NCBI GenBank assembly: GCA_903826715.1
Contig: CAIKFN010000158.1
Coordinates: 1-14,655, forward strand
DNA length: 14,655 nucleotides
Source: an uncultured Actinomycetes bacterium
Lineage (GTDB): Bacteria; Actinomycetota; Acidimicrobiia; Acidimicrobiales; RAAP-2
Direction of reading: 5' to 3'
Positions 13,088-14,655 of this stretch are shown piece after piece. Position numbers and translations under genes: made by a program. Position 1 is the first letter of the stretch. The number at the start of each line of letters is the position of its first letter. The notes below the pieces were generated by a model, which ran no database searches, was not told the DNA's origin, and saw nothing but the letters and a program-made list of their open reading frames with translations.

Positions 13088-14295
13088 ATGGGAACCGCTA
13101 GCGGCCCCCAAATGGCGAGTCGTCCATGCTTCCACGTAGGCGCAGCATCCGGTGTAACTGACTCCCACGTCTCTACAAACGCTTCTAAAGCCTCTTGGAG
13201 TTCAGCGCGAGCTAGCGCGGCACCAAGGCAGTGGTGGATTCCACTAGAGAAGGTCAAGTGGTTGCGTGCGTCAGATCTGTTTACATCGAACTCGTCTGCT
13301 TCGTTGAATTCGCTGGCATCACGGTTAGCTGATGAAAGTGAAAAGGTAATTAACTGACCGGGTGAGAAAATTACGTCACGGTATTCAAACTCTTCAGCAA
13401 CTTGGCGAATAACGGTTCGAATTGGATTCACGTAACGAAGTGATTCTTCAACAGTGTTAGCTATTAACTCCGGAGTGTTTCGAAGTTGACCCCATGTTTC
13501 TGGGCGCTCAGCGAGTAACGAAATCATGATGCCGAGCTGGTTCCTCGTGGTGTCAGTTCCTGCAGCGATCATTCCTTGGACAAGACTGACGAGCTCGTCA
13601 GTTGAGAGTCGGTCACCCTCTTCTTCGACTTGGATCAGTGCGCTCAGAAGATCGTCACCCAGGTTGACCCTACGCTCTTCAATGAGATTTAGACAGTAGT
13701 CGCGAAAGTCACCCATGGCGTCAACAAATTCCTGCTCGCGACCAATGATGAGTGGCGACCATCTAATAAAGAGCAGGTCTGCCCAGTAACTAAATAGGTC
13801 CCAGTCTTTCTGCGCTACACCTACTTGATGACAAATAACAGCAATTGGGTACTCATTGAAGGCAGCTTGAAATTCAAATGATGCAATGTCGCCTGATTCA
13901 TGGACTTTTGCAAGCACATCTTTTACGTAGTTACGCATGAAGGGTCGAAGTTCGTCAATAGCTTTTGCAGAGAACGGGCGCGCCACGAGCCTGCGAAGTC
14001 GGTTGTGGTCCTCACCCTCGGCGCTCAAAATGCCATTGCTGTCATCGAGCTGATCTAGGGCAGTACCCGTTCCAGCAATGAGTTTTCCGACGAGTTGTGA
14101 GGCTTGGTGCAGTCGTCGTTCGCGCAGCAGTGAAATTGAATCATCGTGGGTTACGACGCTGTAGCCAAAACTAGTTTTTCCAATCCAGTTTTGACTACGT
14201 TGTCGCGCAACCTCTTCGAGGTATTCTTCGCGTGACGGGTTGTCACTTAGGTCCAGGGTTTCAGCTAGCGCTAAATCCTCGACCCGAGTAGCCAT
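13069..14295 (-). CDS. Cytochrome P450
   Basis: This is a soluble bacterial P450 mono-oxygenase of 408 residues, typical of class I enzymes fed by ferredoxin. Signatures, in order, are: C-helix EDHNRLRRLV (95-104), I-helix oxygen-activation motif AAGTDTT (244-250), K-helix ExxR in EESLRY (Glu284, Arg287), and the heme loop FSSGIHHCLG (349-358) with ligand Cys356. No membrane anchor is present. The ATG (14295-14293) overlaps the thiolase stop by one base (TAATG), so it is translationally coupled to a fatty-acid or steroid side-chain type thiolase. The substrate is therefore likely a lipid, terpenoid or sterol-like compound, but the sequence alone does not fix it. No ferredoxin or reductase gene is visible in the window. 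The gene is intact. Confidence 0.95.
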   Translation of the reverse strand: MATRVEDLALAETLDLSDNPSREEYLEEVARQRSQNWIGKTSFGYSVVTHDDSISLLRERRLHQASQLVGKLIAGTGTALDQLDDSNGILSAEGEDHNRLRRLVARPFSAKAIDELRPFMRNYVKDVLAKVHESGDIASFEFQAAFNEYPIAVICHQVGVAQKDWDLFSYWADLLFIRWSPLIIGREQEFVDAMGDFRDYCLNLIEERRVNLGDDLLSALIQVEEEGDRLSTDELVSLVQGMIAAGTDTTRNQLGIMISLLAERPETWGQLRNTPELIANTVEESLRYVNPIRTVIRQVAEEFEYRDVIFSPGQLITFSLSSANRDASEFNEADEFDVNRSDARNHLTFSSGIHHCLGAALARAELQEALEAFVETWESVTPDAAPTWKHGRLAIWGPLAVPIRVKKN

Positions 14296-14655
14296 TAGTT
14301 CAGGCGCTCAATGATCATCGCCATTCCTTGTCCACCACCGACGCACATTGTTTCCATTCCGAAACGCTTACCTGAGTCTTCAAGGGAGTTGATGAGTGTT
14401 GTCATGATGCGAGCACCAGTCATTCCAAATGGGTGCCCGAGTGCAATGCCACCACCACGGATGTTTAGCTTCTCCATAGGAATTCCGAGGTGCTTGGCGC
14501 TTGGAAGGACCTGTGCCGCGAATGCTTCGTTGATTTCAACGAGGTCAATCTGGTCAATAGTCATTCCCGCACGCTTAAGTGCCTGACGGCAAGCTTCAAT
14601 TGGACCAAGTCCCATGATTTCTGGGTTGAGACCAGAAACACCTGAAGAAACAATG
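14295..14655 (-). CDS. Thiolase (acetyl-CoA C-acyltransferase), C-terminal part, cut by window edge
   Basis: The C-terminal domain of a thiolase runs off the right edge. The ATG at 14615 is not the start, because coding continues upstream of it (…GVSGLNPEI before MGLGP, a stretch usual in this family). About 120 residues are visible, including NEAFAAQ, the His-containing GHPFGMTGAR motif, and the C-terminal Cys in CVGGGQG. These give two of the three catalytic residues. The N-terminal nucleophile Cys lies outside the window. GHPxGxTGAR with this C-terminus fits degradative FadA-type enzymes, which cleave 3-ketoacyl-CoA to acetyl-CoA, though biosynthetic acetoacetyl-CoA thiolases are similar. 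Its stop overlaps the P450 start by one base, so the two form one transcription unit running leftward. Confidence 0.93.
   Translation of the reverse strand, partial: IVSSGVSGLNPEIMGLGPIEACRQALKRAGMTIDQIDLVEINEAFAAQVLPSAKHLGIPMEKLNIRGGGIALGHPFGMTGARIMTTLINSLEDSGKRFGMETMCVGGGQGMAMIIERLN

Noticed and set aside
14311..14586. Plus-strand open frame opposite the thiolase
   Set aside because: The minus strand carries conserved thiolase motifs across the whole span. This frame is a shadow.
1..14655. Search for CRISPR arrays, tRNA/rRNA, IS ends, toxin-antitoxin or phage genes
   Set aside because: No repeated spacer pattern, cloverleaf-like run, transposase motif or paired small genes could be recognised. 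The window is nearly all explained by ordinary envelope, proteostasis and lipid genes.

Overview
The window looks like chromosomal DNA of a planktonic or environmental actinobacterium with moderate GC content (roughly half AT, estimated by eye). Four things support this: a large GT2-plus-membrane fusion followed by a DUF5719-type exported protein, a phosphomannomutase followed by a Trm112-like mini-gene, a bacterial P450 beside a FadA-type thiolase, and several genes that start on or within a few bases of the expected transcription start, downstream of a TANNNT -10 box (leaderless style). Acidimicrobiia or a related low-GC freshwater or marine lineage would fit. That placement is inference, and no rRNA or other taxonomic marker is present.

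Layout. Bases 2-1675 (+) hold the 3' part of a GT4 glycosyltransferase and an abutting GDP-4-keto-6-deoxymannose reductase-like SDR. Bases 1753-6337 (+) hold a 1088-residue GT2/polytopic membrane fusion overlapping a DUF5719-like exported protein. The latter converges on, and overlaps by 15 bp, ftsH on the minus strand (6323-8314 or 8344). A short divergent promoter region (about 8315-8391) separates ftsH from a plus-strand run: CPBP/CAAX-type intramembrane protease (8392-9141), a GT-C-like/PTPS-related membrane protein (9141-11486), phosphomannomutase (11498-12844) and a Trm112-like small protein (12848-13072). That run converges, with a 4-bp overlap, on a minus-strand pair: cytochrome P450 (13069-14295) preceded by the 3' part of a thiolase (14295 to the right edge).

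How the genes work together. Most of the window can be read as cell-surface glycan assembly. Phosphomannomutase supplies mannose-1-phosphate, hence GDP-mannose. The RMD-like reductase would turn a GDP-mannose derivative into a deoxysugar nucleotide. GT4 and GT2 enzymes transfer sugars on the cytoplasmic side, and the polytopic GT-C-like proteins may act outside. FtsH and the CPBP protease are membrane-proteostasis genes set in the middle. The P450-thiolase pair belongs to a different, probably lipid or sterol-like degradative, unit that continues to the right.

The window is gene-dense and no gap exceeds 80 bp. I see no tRNA, rRNA, CRISPR array, IS element or phage gene, and no clear new defence or mobile system. 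The most unusual signals are the string of perfect inverted repeats at the DUF5719/ftsH 3' junction, the leaderless promoter arrangement, and the cysteine-free Trm112-like protein.
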